Shown: piece by piece, positions 1-9,581 of the stretch
How positions within the stretch are numbered: position 1 is the stretch's first letter
Layout of the letters: every line of letters starts with the position of its first letter
NCBI RefSeq assembly: GCF_025340265.1
Contig: NZ_CP022707.1
Span: 1,984,501 to 2,048,500, forward strand
Reading direction: 5' to 3'
From: Novosphingobium sp. 9
GTDB taxonomy: Bacteria; Pseudomonadota; Alphaproteobacteria; Sphingomonadales; Sphingomonadaceae
DNA: 64,000 nt
The notes under the pieces: generated by a model
Told to the model about the DNA's origin: nothing
The model's database searches: none
The model's input: the letters and a program-made list of their open reading frames with translations, nothing else
Translations under genes and position numbers: made by a program

Positions 1-437
1 GGGCGCGTGCGGCTGACGACCATGCGCAGCCTTTCGGGTGCGGGCGAAACTTCGCCGGGACGATCAGACCGCAGCACAAGCCCCGCATCAGGCAAACCCA
101 CCGCGCCCAGCACCGGCGCGCCGTTCTCGGCCAGACCGATATGCACCGCCCAATCCGCGCGCGCCTCGCCATATTCGCGGGTGCCGTCCACCGGATCGAC
201 GATCCACACCCGCGTATGATCGAGCCGCTCGAAGCTGTCCTTTTCCTCTTCGGAAAGCAGGCCATCCTCTGCCCGCTGCGCGCGCAGGGCATGGCACAGG
301 AACTGGTTGGCGGTCTGGTCTCCCGCCTTGCCCAGCGCCTTACCCTCGAACACCCCGGCCTCGCGCACTTCGATCAGGATACGCCCGGCCGTGGCGGCAA
401 GGTGTTCGGCGAGGTCGCCGTCGGAAAGCTGCGTCAT
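1..437 (-). CDS. cysQ: 3'(2'),5'-bisphosphate nucleotidase CysQ (partial, 3' end off the left edge)
   Basis: Only the first 145 or so residues are inside the window; the gene runs off at base 1. The translation begins [18 protein letters not shown] and contains [14 protein letters not shown], the metal-binding DPxDGT motif of the inositol monophosphatase / CysQ superfamily, preceded by the acidic LLSEEE segment expected for the same metal site. CysQ dephosphorylates PAP, the by-product of PAPS reduction. The start ATG overlaps the stop of the upstream cysNC gene (ATGA), so it is the last visible gene of the cysD-cysNC-cysQ operon. Family and operon context agree, so the call is firm despite truncation. 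Confidence 0.93.
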   Translation of the reverse strand, partial: MTQLSDGDLAEHLAATAGRILIEVREAGVFEGKALGKAGDQTANQFLCHALRAQRAEDGLLSEEEKDSFERLDHTRVWIVDPVDGTREYGEARADWAVHIGLAENGAPVLGAVGLPDAGLVLRSDRPGEVSPAPERLRMVVSRTR

Positions 438-2371
438 GCATCCCCCAGCAGCGTATCGACGATCAGGTCGGCGGCTTCCTCGGGCGAGATCAGCGTGGTG
501 TCGATCCGCACCTCGGGGCTGCGAGGCGCTTCGTAGGGACTGTCGATGCCGGTGAAGTTCTTCAACTCGCCCGCACGCGCCTTCTTGTAGAGCCCCTTCA
601 CGTCGCGCGCCTCGGCGACCTTGAGCGGGGTGTCGATGAACACCTCGATGAACTCGCCCTCCGGCATCATCGCGCGCACCATCTCGCGGTCCGCCTGGAA
701 CGGCGAGATGAAGGCGGTGATGACGATCAGGCCAGCATCGGTCATCAGCTTGGCCACTTCGCCGACGCGGCGGATGTTCTCGATACGATCGGCCTCGGTG
801 AAGCCCAGATCCTTGTTGAGGCCATGGCGCACATTGTCGCCATCAAGCAGGAAGGTGTGCCGGTTCATCCGGTGCAGCTTCTTCTCGACCATGTTGGCGA
901 TGGTCGACTTGCCCGATCCCGAAAGCCCGGTGAACCACAGCACCGCAGGCTTCTGGTTCTTGAGGCCCGCATGCTGGCTGCGCTCGATATCGACGGCCTG
1001 CCAGTGGACGTTCTGCGAGCGGCGCAGCGAGAAGTGGATCATGCCCGCGGCAACGGTTGAGTTCGTCATCTTGTCGATGAGGATGAACCCGCCGAGCGTG
1101 CGGTTCTGGGCATAAGGCTCGAACACGATCTGGCGATCGGTGGTCAGTTCGGCGACGCCGATGGCATTCAGGTCCAGCGTCTTGGCCGCCAGACGGTCCA
1201 TCGTGTTGACGTTGACCTCGTACTTGGGCTCGGCAACCGTGGCCGAAACCGTCTGTGTGCCCAGCTTGAGCCAGTAGGCGCGCCCCGGCACCATGGCCTC
1301 GTCGGCCATCCACACGAACGTTGCCTCGAACTGGTCGGCGGTCTGCGGCGGATTGTCGGCGACCGCAATCACCGATCCGCGCGAGCAGTCGATCTCGTCG
1401 GCAAAGCATACTGTGACCGACTGCCCCGCGCTCGCCTCGTCCAGGTCGCCGTCATAGGTTACGATGCGCGTGACCGAGCTGGTCTTGCCCGAGGGCAGCA
1501 CCCGCACCTTGTCGCCGGGCTTGACCGAACCGGTCGCAATGAGGCCCGAGAAGCCCCGGAAATCGAGGTTCGGGCGGTTCACCCACTGCACCGGCAGGCG
1601 GAACGGACGCTCCGCATCGAGCGAGGACAGCACCTCGACCGTTTCGAGATGCTCGATCAGCGTGACGCCCGCATAGGCAGGCTTGGCATACCACGGGGTC
1701 CCAGGTGAAAGCGTGGTCACGTTGTCGCCCTTGAAGCCCGAGATCGGCAGTGCGGTGAAGCTCTCGATGCCGATCGACTTCGCGAACTCGCCATAGTCGG
1801 CAACGATCCGGTCGAACACGTCCTGGCTGTAGTCGACCAGATCCATCTTGTTCACCGCCAGCACGATATTCTTCACGCCGAGCAGGTGGCACAGGTACGA
1901 GTGGCGGCGGGTCTGGACGAGCACGCCCTTGCGCGCGTCGATCAGGATCACCGCAAGATCCGCCGTCGAGGCACCCGTCACCATGTTGCGGGTGTACTGC
2001 TCGTGGCCGGGGCAGTCGGCGACGATGAACTTGCGCTTCTCGGTGTTGAAGAAGCGATAGGCGACATCGATGGTGATGCCCTGCTCACGCTCTGCGGCGA
2101 GGCCATCGACCAGCAGCGCGAAGTCGATCTCCTGCCCCTGCGTGCCGACCTTCTTCGAATCCGAGGCCAGCGCATCGAGCTGGTCCTCGAAGATCATCTT
2201 CGAATCGTAGAGCAGCCGCCCGATCAGCGTGGATTTGCCATCGTCGACGCTGCCGCAGGTGATGAAGCGCAGCATCGTCTTGTGCTCGTGCTGCTTGAGA
2301 TAACCGTCGATGTCCTCGGCGATCAGGGCATCGACGACATAGCGGGGTTCGGTGGTGTCAAAATCGGCCAT
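434..2371 (-). CDS. cysNC: bifunctional sulfate adenylyltransferase subunit 1 / adenylylsulfate kinase
   Basis: A 645-residue fusion. Residues 1 to about 450 are the CysN GTPase: P-loop GSVDDGKS at 40-47, [12 protein letters not shown] switch region and [10 protein letters not shown]. The last 165 residues are APS kinase (CysC), with P-loop GLSGSGKST near residue 482, the FISPF segment around the phosphorylated serine and the conserved [22 protein letters not shown] loop region. The enzyme makes APS from sulfate and ATP with CysD and then phosphorylates it to PAPS. The stop of cysD and the start of this gene overlap by one base, and cysQ overlaps its stop, so the three are translationally coupled. 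The length is usual for alphaproteobacterial NodQ/CysNC fusions. Confidence 0.97.
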   Translation of the reverse strand: MADFDTTEPRYVVDALIAEDIDGYLKQHEHKTMLRFITCGSVDDGKSTLIGRLLYDSKMIFEDQLDALASDSKKVGTQGQEIDFALLVDGLAAEREQGITIDVAYRFFNTEKRKFIVADCPGHEQYTRNMVTGASTADLAVILIDARKGVLVQTRRHSYLCHLLGVKNIVLAVNKMDLVDYSQDVFDRIVADYGEFAKSIGIESFTALPISGFKGDNVTTLSPGTPWYAKPAYAGVTLIEHLETVEVLSSLDAERPFRLPVQWVNRPNLDFRGFSGLIATGSVKPGDKVRVLPSGKTSSVTRIVTYDGDLDEASAGQSVTVCFADEIDCSRGSVIAVADNPPQTADQFEATFVWMADEAMVPGRAYWLKLGTQTVSATVAEPKYEVNVNTMDRLAAKTLDLNAIGVAELTTDRQIVFEPYAQNRTLGGFILIDKMTNSTVAAGMIHFSLRRSQNVHWQAVDIERSQHAGLKNQKPAVLWFTGLSGSGKSTIANMVEKKLHRMNRHTFLLDGDNVRHGLNKDLGFTEADRIENIRRVGEVAKLMTDAGLIVITAFISPFQADREMVRAMMPEGEFIEVFIDTPLKVAEARDVKGLYKKARAGELKNFTGIDSPYEAPRSPEVRIDTTLISPEEAADLIVDTLLGDA

Positions 2372-3273
2372 CAGAAATACCCCTGCTGCTTCTTCACTTC
2401 CATGCCGGCACCGCCTGCATCCTTGTCGATCGCGCGCCCTTGCCGCTCGCTGGTGGTGGTGAGCAGGGTTTCCTGGATCACCTCCGGCAGCGTCTTTGCC
2501 GTGCTCTCTACCGCGCCGGTCAGCGGATAGCAGCCGAGCGTGCGGAAGCGGATCGAGCGCTCCACCGGCACTTCGCCATCCCTGAGCGGGAAGCGCTCGT
2601 CATCGACCATCAGCAGCATGCCGTCGCGCTCGACGGTCGGGCGCTTCTCGGCGAAGTAGAGCGGCACGATCGGAATGTCGTTCAGGTGGATGTACTGCCA
2701 GATATCCAGCTCGGTCCAGTTGGAGATCGGGAAGACGCGGATCGATTCGCCGCGCGCCTTGCGGGCATTGTAGAGGTTCCACAGCTCCGGACGCTGGTTC
2801 TTCGGATCCCAGCCATGCGAGGAGGTGCGGAACGAGAAGATGCGCTCCTTCGCGCGGCTCTTTTCCTCGTCGCGGCGGGCCCCGCCGAACGCGGCATCGA
2901 ACCCGTACTTGTCGAGGGCCTGCTTCAGGCCTTCGGTCTTCCACATGTCGGTGTGGAGCGCCCCGTGGTCGAACGGATTGATGCCCTTCGCCTTGGCCTC
3001 GGGGTTCTGGTAGACGAGCAGTTCCATCCCGCTCTCGCGCGCCATCTTGTCGCGAAGTTCGTACATCGCCTTGAATTTCCACGTGGTATCGACATGCAGC
3101 AGCGGAAACGGCGGCGGCGAGGGATAGAACGCCTTGCGCGCCAGATGCAGCATGACTGCGCTGTCCTTGCCCACCGAATAGAGCATGACCGGCTTCTCCG
3201 CCTCGGCCACGACCTCGCGGATGATGTGGATACTCTCGGCTTCGAGCCGTTCGAGATGGGTCAGGCTTTTCAT
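2371..3273 (-). CDS. cysD: sulfate adenylyltransferase subunit 2
   Basis: A 300-residue PP-loop ATP pyrophosphatase. It carries the PP-motif [14 protein letters not shown] near residue 33 and the typical CysD stretches [33 protein letters not shown] and [13 protein letters not shown]. It forms ATP sulfurylase with CysN, producing APS from sulfate. First gene of the operon; the start ATG is preceded by AAAAGGA at a good distance. About 85 bp separate it from the divergent LuxR-type gene, so the operon promoter must lie in that gap. No cysJ, cysI or cysH is in the window. Confidence 0.96.
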   Translation of the reverse strand: MKSLTHLERLEAESIHIIREVVAEAEKPVMLYSVGKDSAVMLHLARKAFYPSPPPFPLLHVDTTWKFKAMYELRDKMARESGMELLVYQNPEAKAKGINPFDHGALHTDMWKTEGLKQALDKYGFDAAFGGARRDEEKSRAKERIFSFRTSSHGWDPKNQRPELWNLYNARKARGESIRVFPISNWTELDIWQYIHLNDIPIVPLYFAEKRPTVERDGMLLMVDDERFPLRDGEVPVERSIRFRTLGCYPLTGAVESTAKTLPEVIQETLLTTTSERQGRAIDKDAGGAGMEVKKQQGYF

Positions 3274-3357
3274 TCTGCATGTCCTTTTGCGCTGCCGCTT
3301 TCCCCGATGACCGGGACTGCGACGCGAGTGGCAGCGTCATTTCACAGGTGACAGGCC

Positions 3358-4310
3358 ATGAAACCTCCCATATGGGAGGTTATGGCTCTCACCAGCAACG
3401 ACGAGACCGATCTGTTGCTTCCGCTGATGCAATCGCATGCGGATGAAACGCCGTTCGCGACATTTCTGGAAAGGCTCTTGCGCAGAACGCGGGCGCAACT
3501 GGCGGGAGTTGCGATGCTCGATGTCAAAACATCGACTTTTCGCCGCTACGAGCAAGGAAATCCCGCAGCGCGCTCACTGCCCGAAAAGCAACCGCTGGCG
3601 CTGGAGCGCGCCAAGCTTGAAGCGCTGCGTCCGAACAGGGTCTACGCCATCGAGGAACTGCTCGACATATCGCCGCTCGCACGCGCGCAGTTCTTTCGCA
3701 CTTTCGCCACGCTTGGACTACACGATGCCCGGATCGTCCACCTTGGCGAGACCGCAAGCACGCAGGCCTGGCTCTACCTTGCCCGCGATACTGACAGCAC
3801 CGCCAGCGACAGCGCCCTGCTATCCAGCCTCGCGCCTTATGTTGCAGCAACGACGGCGCAGGTACTTGCGGGCGAGCAATTGGCGCACAACACGCGCCTC
3901 ACGGCAAAGGCGCTTGCACAGACCGGATGGGCATGGCGCCTGCCGGGCTCCGGCGTCCGAATTGAGAGCGCCGAGGCCACGGCACTGGAAGATGCGCAAG
4001 GGGCGAGACATTGCTTGTGCCGCTGGAGCCGGGCGATCCCGATGCAGCGCTGCTGCTGTCAGCGGAAGGCGAGCTCGATCTGGCCCGCGCCGCGCGCCGC
4101 CTTGCCGTGCTTCACGGTCTCCCGCCACGCGAAGCCCAACTGGCCGCCGCGATGGCCGCCGGGCAATCGATCGCCGAGGCGGGCGCTGCGATGGGCCTCA
4201 CGCTGGAGACTGCGCGCAACTATTCCAAGCGAATCTACGCAAGGCTCGGCGTGTCCGGGCAGCCCGCGCTTTGCGCCAAGGTCTGGCGCGGCGTTGCCAT
4301 GCTGCCCTGA
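3358..4310 (+). CDS. LuxR-family transcriptional regulator, frameshifted near 4000
   Basis: Two reading frames together give a protein of about 317 residues. The N-terminal 215 residues form an unrecognised, probably ligand-sensing domain (ends ATALEDAQG). The frame is then lost, and the rest (ETLLVPLEPGDPDAALLLSA onward) continues in another frame to a C-terminal LuxR-type helix-turn-helix: LPPREAQLAAAMAAGQSIAE, then ETARNYSKRIYARLGVSGQ. One extra G in the GGGG run at 4000-4003 restores a single frame (QGGETLLV). The ATG at 3358 has AGGTGA six bases upstream; the ATG at 3382 is a weaker alternative. It is divergent from cysD and so could regulate sulfur assimilation, but that is guilt by position only. 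Confidence 0.75.
3362..3381. promoter_or_regulatory. perfect 20-bp palindrome at the 5' end of the LuxR-type gene
   Basis: AACCTCCCATATGGGAGGTT reads identically on both strands. It sits about 90 bp upstream of cysD and four bases after the ATG at 3358 of the LuxR-type gene. It holds a GGGAGG stretch that would be paired in an mRNA hairpin. Its 20-bp size and ACCT...AGGT ends resemble lux-box-type operators. Whether it is a protein-binding site or an RNA hairpin is inference. Confidence 0.6.
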
Positions 4311-4317
4311 CCGTGGC

Positions 4318-4971
4318 TCAGGCCAGCGCGGCCTTCATCGCCGTATTGAAGGCGATCACGGCCTCGGCCTCGTCGCCGTTCCACACTGCACACGAGGCGC
4401 AGATGAAATCGGCCCCGGCCTTTACAACATCGCCGCAGTTTTCGGGCGTGAGGCCACCGATGGCCACGCACGGAATCTCGAACAGCGACTGCCACCACTC
4501 CAGCACGTCCAGCCCGGCCATGTGCTTGACCTCCTTGGTGGTGGTCGGGAAGAAGGCCCCGAACGCCACGTAGTCGGCGCCGTTCTCGCCCGCTTCCATC
4601 GCCAGATGGCGGCTGGCATTGCAGGTCACGCCGATCTGCGCATCCTTGCCGAGCGCCTTGCGGGCCTCCTCGACGGTGCCGTCTTCCTGCCCGAGATGCA
4701 CGCCGTCCGCACCCAGGCGCTTGGCCAGCGCGATCGAATCGTTGACGATGAAGGCGACGTCATGCGCTGCGCAGATCGCCTGAAGCGGCTCGGCAAGCCG
4801 AGCAGCCTCGTGCTGATCGAGATCCTTCACGCGGAACTGGAAGGCCGCCACGTCGCCCGCCGACAGCGCGCGTTCGAGGCGCTTCGGAAAATCGCCGGTC
4901 ACGTCGAGGGGCGAGATCAGGTAAAGCGCGGCAGGTTCGCGCGGGACGATATCGGCAGTGTCTTCGCTCAT
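4318..4971 (-). CDS. thiE: thiamine phosphate synthase family protein
   Basis: A 217-residue TIM-barrel protein, starting at MSEDTADIVPREP; an in-frame upstream ATG at 5007 would only add a low-quality leader. Motifs typical of ThiE are visible: VNDSIALAKRLGADGVHLGQ, GADYVAFGAFFPTTTK and IPCVAIGGLTPEN (phosphate-binding glycine). ThiE joins HMP-PP and the thiazole phosphate to make thiamine phosphate. The usual QLR segment of strand 2 reads FQFRVKD, so it belongs to the alphaproteobacterial branch where activity is less well tested. It lies downstream of fba with a hairpin between them. No TPP riboswitch is visible upstream. Confidence 0.85.
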   Translation of the reverse strand: MSEDTADIVPREPAALYLISPLDVTGDFPKRLERALSAGDVAAFQFRVKDLDQHEAARLAEPLQAICAAHDVAFIVNDSIALAKRLGADGVHLGQEDGTVEEARKALGKDAQIGVTCNASRHLAMEAGENGADYVAFGAFFPTTTKEVKHMAGLDVLEWWQSLFEIPCVAIGGLTPENCGDVVKAGADFICASCAVWNGDEAEAVIAFNTAMKAALA

Positions 4972-5026
4972 GCGCGGTGCTCTAGCCCGACAGCGCGTCT
5001 GCGCCAAGCGGTCTTGCGCACAAGCA

Positions 5027-5058
5027 AAAAGGGCGAGACCTCGCGGCCCCGCCCTTTT
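5027..5058. terminator. rho-independent terminator between fba and thiE
   Basis: The 9-bp stem AAAAGGGCG / CGCCCTTTT has T-rich flanks on both sides. It lies directly after the fba stop on the minus strand and ahead of thiE, so it should end the glycolytic transcript or separate thiE from it. Confidence 0.8.
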
Positions 5059-5080
5059 CTTCGATCAGATTCGCAAAGGG

Positions 5081-5992
5081 TCAGGCCGCAGCGGCGGCGG
5101 CAACCTTGTGCGTCGATCCGGTGTAGATCTCGTCGATCGCGCCGCCCAGCGCCGCATCGAACTCGTCCTGGCTCATCTGCGCGCGCAAGTCCTGCAGCAG
5201 CGCGCGGCTGAAGCTGGCGATGATGCCCTTGTTCTTCGCCAGTTCAGCGCAAGCCTCGGGACGCTCGTAGCCGCCCGAGAGTGCGACCACGCGCAGCACC
5301 TTGGGATGATCGACCAGCGCGTCGAAGGTGCCCGGCACCACCGGCAGCGACAGCTTGAGCATGACGACTTCGCCCTCGGGAAGCAGATCGAGTTGCTTGA
5401 GGATCTCGTCGCGCAGGATCGCGTCGCACTCGGCGCGGGTCTCGCTCTTGATGTTCACTTCGGGCTCGATAATCGGCATCATGCCGTGCGAGAGCACCTG
5501 CTTGCCGATTGCGAACTGCTGGGCGACGACCTCGGCAATGCCCTTGGCATTGGCCGAGTGGATCACCGAGCGCTCCTTGGTGCCGAACACGCCGAGCGCC
5601 TTCGAGCGTTCCAGCAGCGCGTCGAGCGTCGGCATCGGCTTCATCAGCTGAACGCCGTCGGCCTCATCCTCAAGACCCTTGTCGATCTTGATGAACGGCA
5701 CCACGCCCTTGGCGATCAGTGCGGCAGGCGTCGGAACGCCATCGACTTCGCCGTCCATCGTGCGCTCGAACAGGATCGCGCCGATGACCTTTTCCCCCGA
5801 AAAGGCATCCGACGAGATGATGCGGGCGCGCATCTGGTGGATCAGACCGAACATTTCCTCTTCGCTGGACCAGGCGTCGTCTTCGACCCCGTATCCCTTC
5901 AGCGCCTTGGGCGTGGAACCGCCGCTCTGATCGAGCGCAGCAATAAAGCCGTCTCCTGCGCCGATAATTCCCTTCATCCGGGCGAAATCCAT
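5081..5992 (-). CDS. fba: class I fructose-bisphosphate aldolase
   Basis: A 303-residue aldolase that cleaves fructose 1,6-bisphosphate to DHAP and glyceraldehyde 3-phosphate. It begins MDFARMKGIIGAGDGFIAAL, with AGGAGG just upstream of the ATG at 5992; the in-frame extension to 6346 is not coding. Class I signatures are present: ALDQSGGS near 19, IEPEVNIK near 175-182, and LKLSLP with the Schiff-base lysine at about 213. There are no metal-binding histidines of class II. It is the last enzyme of the tkt-gap-pgk block on the minus strand and is followed by a terminator. Confidence 0.95.
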   Translation of the reverse strand: MDFARMKGIIGAGDGFIAALDQSGGSTPKALKGYGVEDDAWSSEEEMFGLIHQMRARIISSDAFSGEKVIGAILFERTMDGEVDGVPTPAALIAKGVVPFIKIDKGLEDEADGVQLMKPMPTLDALLERSKALGVFGTKERSVIHSANAKGIAEVVAQQFAIGKQVLSHGMMPIIEPEVNIKSETRAECDAILRDEILKQLDLLPEGEVVMLKLSLPVVPGTFDALVDHPKVLRVVALSGGYERPEACAELAKNKGIIASFSRALLQDLRAQMSQDEFDAALGGAIDEIYTGSTHKVAAAAAA

Positions 5993-6075
5993 GACCTTCT
6001 CCTCCTGGTCGTTGGTAACACAACCTGCAGGAGGGCTTATCCGCCGATGCTGCATTTCGCAACTGCGGCAAAGGG

Positions 6076-7193
6076 TCAGGATGGACGATGCGAGACTGTT
6101 GCGGGGCCTTCTGAGGCCAGTTTCGATCGCCTGCGTCGCGAAAGCCATGCCCGAGCCGGTTGATCGACCCAGCGAGAGGCGCACCAGGCCAGCAGGATGC
6201 CCGCACCAAGGTACACGATCGCCATCAGGACGGGGTCGTAACCCAGATCGTCCTTGAAATGGCGGAACAGCCCCATCAGGCCCCAGTGTACGGCATAAAG
6301 GCCGTAGGACATGTCCCCAGAAACCGCGCGGCGGGTTGTAGCGCACGCGGAGGCTCGACCTGTGCGCCGCACCAGACCAGCAGCGGCGAAAGTACGAGCG
6401 TGAACAGCAGATCGTAGTACGGCCCGGTCACGTCACTCGGCTGCGCGAGCAGGCAGGCGGTAATGGCGATCAGACACAGCAGGCCACCCAGTCCCGCCTT
6501 GCGCAGCGACACGCCGGGAAGGCGCGCGATCAGCATCCCCGCACCGAACGACAACGCGGTGCGGGTCAACGAGACCAGCCATTGCGCCCATACCGCGCCG
6601 AGATTGCCCGAGCCATTGGCGATCACCGCAGGCGCGAGATACCAGGCGCACACCAGACACATCGCCAGCAGCGCGAGGCGCGGCAGACGCAGAAGGAACA
6701 CGATCATCGCCAGATTCGCGACCAGTTCGAAGAACAGCGACCATGCGGGAACGTTGAACGGAAACAGCGTAATCGTCAGCGGCGAGGGTATCATCAGCGC
6801 GTTGAGCGCGGTGCTGATCGCGAAGACCCGCAGGGAATGCGGATCGTTGCCCTGCGCGATCGTCGCGATCGAGGTGACCACGATGCCGGTCAGGAACAGC
6901 GGATAGAGCCGCACGATCCGCTGGCGCATGAACTCGATCACGCCCAGCCCGGCCTTCCAGCGCGGCTCATACGTCCGGCACAGCACGAAGCCCGAGAGCG
7001 CGAAGAAGAAGTCCACCGCGACATAGCCGTGCGGGGCCTGCGAGATATTGAAATGGAACAGCGCGACGGCCAGCGCGGCGATCCCGCGCATGCCATCGAG
7101 CGTCACGTAACGCCCCTGCCCGCCTGCCTTTACGGTAGCGATGGACGCGGCGACGGGCGGCGTCGCAATCCGGCCCGGATCATCCGGCTGCAT
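6076..7193 (-). CDS. acyltransferase 3 family membrane protein, frameshifted near 6315
   Basis: When the two frames are joined the product is about 372 residues. The N-terminus has YVTLDGMRGIAALAVALFHF, the signature of membrane O-acyltransferases (OafA/NodX type), followed by GYVAVDFFFALSGFVLC and roughly ten hydrophobic segments. The first frame runs out after ARFLG; the next frame continues DMSYGLYAVHWGLMGLFRHF to WVDQPARAWL, the usual C-terminal part of the family. One added base in the CCCC run at 6315-6318 restores it. Such proteins acetylate or succinylate sugars of envelope polysaccharides. It lies 29 bp after pgk and about 80 bp before fba, so it is probably co-transcribed with glycolytic genes, an unexpected partner. 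Confidence 0.85.
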
Positions 7194-7222
7194 ACGCGAC
7201 GCCCCCGCCCGTCAGTGTACGA

Positions 7223-8425
7223 TCAGGCCGAGAGCGCAGCCACGCCCGGCAGTTCCTTGCCTTCCATCCATTCGAGGAAGGCGCCGCCAGCGGTCGAGAT
7301 GTACGAGAAGTCCTGCGAGACGCCTGCGTGGTTCAGCGCAGCCACGGTATCACCACCGCCTGCAACCGAGATCAGCGAGCCTTCATGGCTCAGCGCGGCA
7401 GCGGTCTTTGCCAGCGCCACGGTTGCGGCATCGAAGGGCACCGTCTCGAACGCGCCGAGCGGACCGTTCCACACCAGCGTCCGGCAGGTCTTGAGCACAT
7501 CGCCCAGCGCCTCGACCGCGAGCGGACCGACGTCGAGGATCATCTCGTCCTCGGCGACTTCATGCACATTGCAGGTGCGAAGGCTCGGCGGATTGGCGGC
7601 GAATTCCTTCGAGACGACGACCTCGTAAGGCAGATGCACGGTGCAGCCCGAGGCATCGGCATTGGCCATGATGTCGTCAGCAGTGCCGGTCAGGTCATGC
7701 TCGCACAGCGACTTTCCGACGTTCACACCCTTTGCGGCAAGGAAGGTGTTAGCCATGCCGCCGCCGATGATGAGGTGATCAACCTGCGTGACGAGGTGCT
7801 TGAGCACGTCGAGCTTGGACGAGACCTTGGCGCCGCCAACCACGGCTGCGACCGGCTTCTCGGGCTTGCCCAGCGCCTTTTCCAGTGCTTCGAGCTCGGC
7901 CTGCATCGAGCGTCCGGCGTAAGCGGGAAGCACCTTGGCGAGGCCTTCGGTGCTGACATGCGCGCGGTGTGCGGCGGAGAACGCGTCGTTGACGTAGAGA
8001 TCGCCGTTGGCGGCAACCGCTGCGGCGAGTTCGGGATCGTTCTTTTCCTCACCCTTCCAGAAGCGGGTGTTCTCCAGCAGCGCGATGTCACCGGCGCGCA
8101 GGATGCCGACGGCCTGCTTGACCACGTCGCCTGCGATCTCGGGCACGAACATCACTTCCTTGCCGAGCACCTTGGCAACTTCGTTCACCACCAGCGAAAG
8201 CGACATGGTGGGCACGCGCTCACCCTTGGGGCGGCCGAAGTGCGCGAGGATCAGAACCTTGGCGCCCTTTTCAGCGAGTTCCAGGATCGTGGGCATCGCG
8301 GTGCGGATGCGGGTGTCGTCGGTGACGAGCCCGTCCTTCATCGGCACGTTGAAGTCGACGCGCACCAGCGCGACCTTGCCGTTCACGTCACCGATATCGT
8401 CAAGGGTCTTGAAGGTGCTCATCAT
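7223..8425 (-). CDS. pgk: phosphoglycerate kinase
   Basis: A 400-residue protein with the PGK N-terminal signature [15 protein letters not shown], the substrate-binding HFGRPKG, the hinge [13 protein letters not shown] and the C-terminal nucleotide-binding GPLGAFE and [12 protein letters not shown]. It transfers phosphate between 1,3-bisphosphoglycerate and ADP. There are two adjacent start ATGs (8425 and 8422); either is possible. It lies between gap and the acyltransferase in the same-strand block, with a short hairpin between gap and pgk. Confidence 0.97.
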   Translation of the reverse strand: MMSTFKTLDDIGDVNGKVALVRVDFNVPMKDGLVTDDTRIRTAMPTILELAEKGAKVLILAHFGRPKGERVPTMSLSLVVNEVAKVLGKEVMFVPEIAGDVVKQAVGILRAGDIALLENTRFWKGEEKNDPELAAAVAANGDLYVNDAFSAAHRAHVSTEGLAKVLPAYAGRSMQAELEALEKALGKPEKPVAAVVGGAKVSSKLDVLKHLVTQVDHLIIGGGMANTFLAAKGVNVGKSLCEHDLTGTADDIMANADASGCTVHLPYEVVVSKEFAANPPSLRTCNVHEVAEDEMILDVGPLAVEALGDVLKTCRTLVWNGPLGAFETVPFDAATVALAKTAAALSHEGSLISVAGGGDTVAALNHAGVSQDFSYISTAGGAFLEWMEGKELPGVAALSA

Positions 8426-8489
8426 GCGATCCTTTGATCTGAAAGGGCAGAAAATCAGAGAGTTACGACCGAAAGGTCGAAAGATGCCG

Positions 8490-8521
8490 AAGGCGGGCGC
8501 CCCGATTGGGGAACCCGCCTT
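8490..8521 (-). terminator. hairpin between gap and pgk
   Basis: An 8-bp stem AAGGCGGG / CCCGCCTT with an inner CCCC/GGGG pair lies just downstream of gap on the minus strand. There is no T-run, so it is more likely a processing or partial-termination hairpin than a full terminator. Confidence 0.45.
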
Positions 8522-8548
8522 GCAGCTTGATCGAAAGGCGTTAGCCGA

Positions 8549-9556
8549 TCAGAGGAACTTCGCCATCACGCCGGCGGTGTCCACCATGCGGTTCGAGAAG
8601 CCCCACTCGTTGTCGTACCACGACAGGACGCGCACCAGCTTGCCTTCGAGCACGGCGGTCTCGAGGCTGTCGATGGTCGACGAGTGCGAATCGTGGTTGA
8701 AGTCGATCGAGACCAGCGGCTCCTCGGTGTAGCCGAGCACGCCCTTGAGTTCGCCTTCCGCAGCGGCCTTGAGCAGCGCGTTGACTTCCTCTGCGGTAGT
8801 GTCGCGCGAGGGCACGAAGGTCAGGTCGACGACCGAGACGTTCGGGGTCGGCACGCGGATCGACGAACCGTCGAGCTTGCCCTTGAGCGCGGGGAGCACG
8901 AGGCCGACAGCCACGGCGGCGCCGGTGCTGGTGGGGATCATGTTCATCGCGGCAGCGCGCGCGCGGCGCGGGTCTTTGTGGACCTGATCGAGGATCTTCT
9001 GATCGTTGGTGTACGAGTGGATCGTGGTCATCAGGCCACGCTCGATACCGATCGCTTCATGCAGGACCTTGGCGAACGGCGCGAGGCAGTTCGTGGTGCA
9101 CGAGGCGTTCGACACGACGAGGTGATCGGCGGTCAGTTCCTCATGGTTCACACCATAGACGACGGTCAGGTCGACGCCCTTGGCAGGCGCCGAAACCAGC
9201 ACGCGCTTGGCGCCTGCGGTCAGGTGCTTGCTGGCGCTGTCCTTGTCGACGAAGAAGCCGGTGCACTCCAGCGCGATGTCGATGCCGTTCTCGGCGTGCG
9301 GCAGGTTCGCCGGATCACGCTCTGCGGTCACCTTGATGCGCTTGCCGTTCACGATCAGGTCGCTGCCGTCGACTTCCACCGAACCGGAGAAAGTGCCGTG
9401 CACGCTGTCGCGCTTGAACAGGAGAGCGTTTGCCTCGGCATCGGCCAGATCGTTGATCGAAACCAGTTCGAGGTCGTGGTCGGTACGCTCCAGAATGGCG
9501 CGGGCGACATTGCGCCCGATACGTCCGAAACCATTGATCGCAACCTTGGTCGCCAT
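8549..9556 (-). CDS. gap: type I glyceraldehyde-3-phosphate dehydrogenase
   Basis: A 335-residue GAPDH. It starts with the Rossmann motif [16 protein letters not shown], has the catalytic cysteine in [13 protein letters not shown] (about C153), the phosphate-site HSYTNDQ and SSTGAAVAV segments, and the C-terminal [15 protein letters not shown]. It oxidises glyceraldehyde 3-phosphate to 1,3-bisphosphoglycerate with NAD. It is 25 bp downstream of tkt and probably in one operon with it. Confidence 0.97.
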   Translation of the reverse strand: MATKVAINGFGRIGRNVARAILERTDHDLELVSINDLADAEANALLFKRDSVHGTFSGSVEVDGSDLIVNGKRIKVTAERDPANLPHAENGIDIALECTGFFVDKDSASKHLTAGAKRVLVSAPAKGVDLTVVYGVNHEELTADHLVVSNASCTTNCLAPFAKVLHEAIGIERGLMTTIHSYTNDQKILDQVHKDPRRARAAAMNMIPTSTGAAVAVGLVLPALKGKLDGSSIRVPTPNVSVVDLTFVPSRDTTAEEVNALLKAAAEGELKGVLGYTEEPLVSIDFNHDSHSSTIDSLETAVLEGKLVRVLSWYDNEWGFSNRMVDTAGVMAKFL

Positions 9557-9581
9557 GTCCTTCTCCTTGTTTTAGCTAAAC

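Noticed and set aside
4318..5026. Possible TPP riboswitch for thiE
   Set aside because: I looked upstream of 4971 and found only the fba terminator hairpin and no THI-box sequences.
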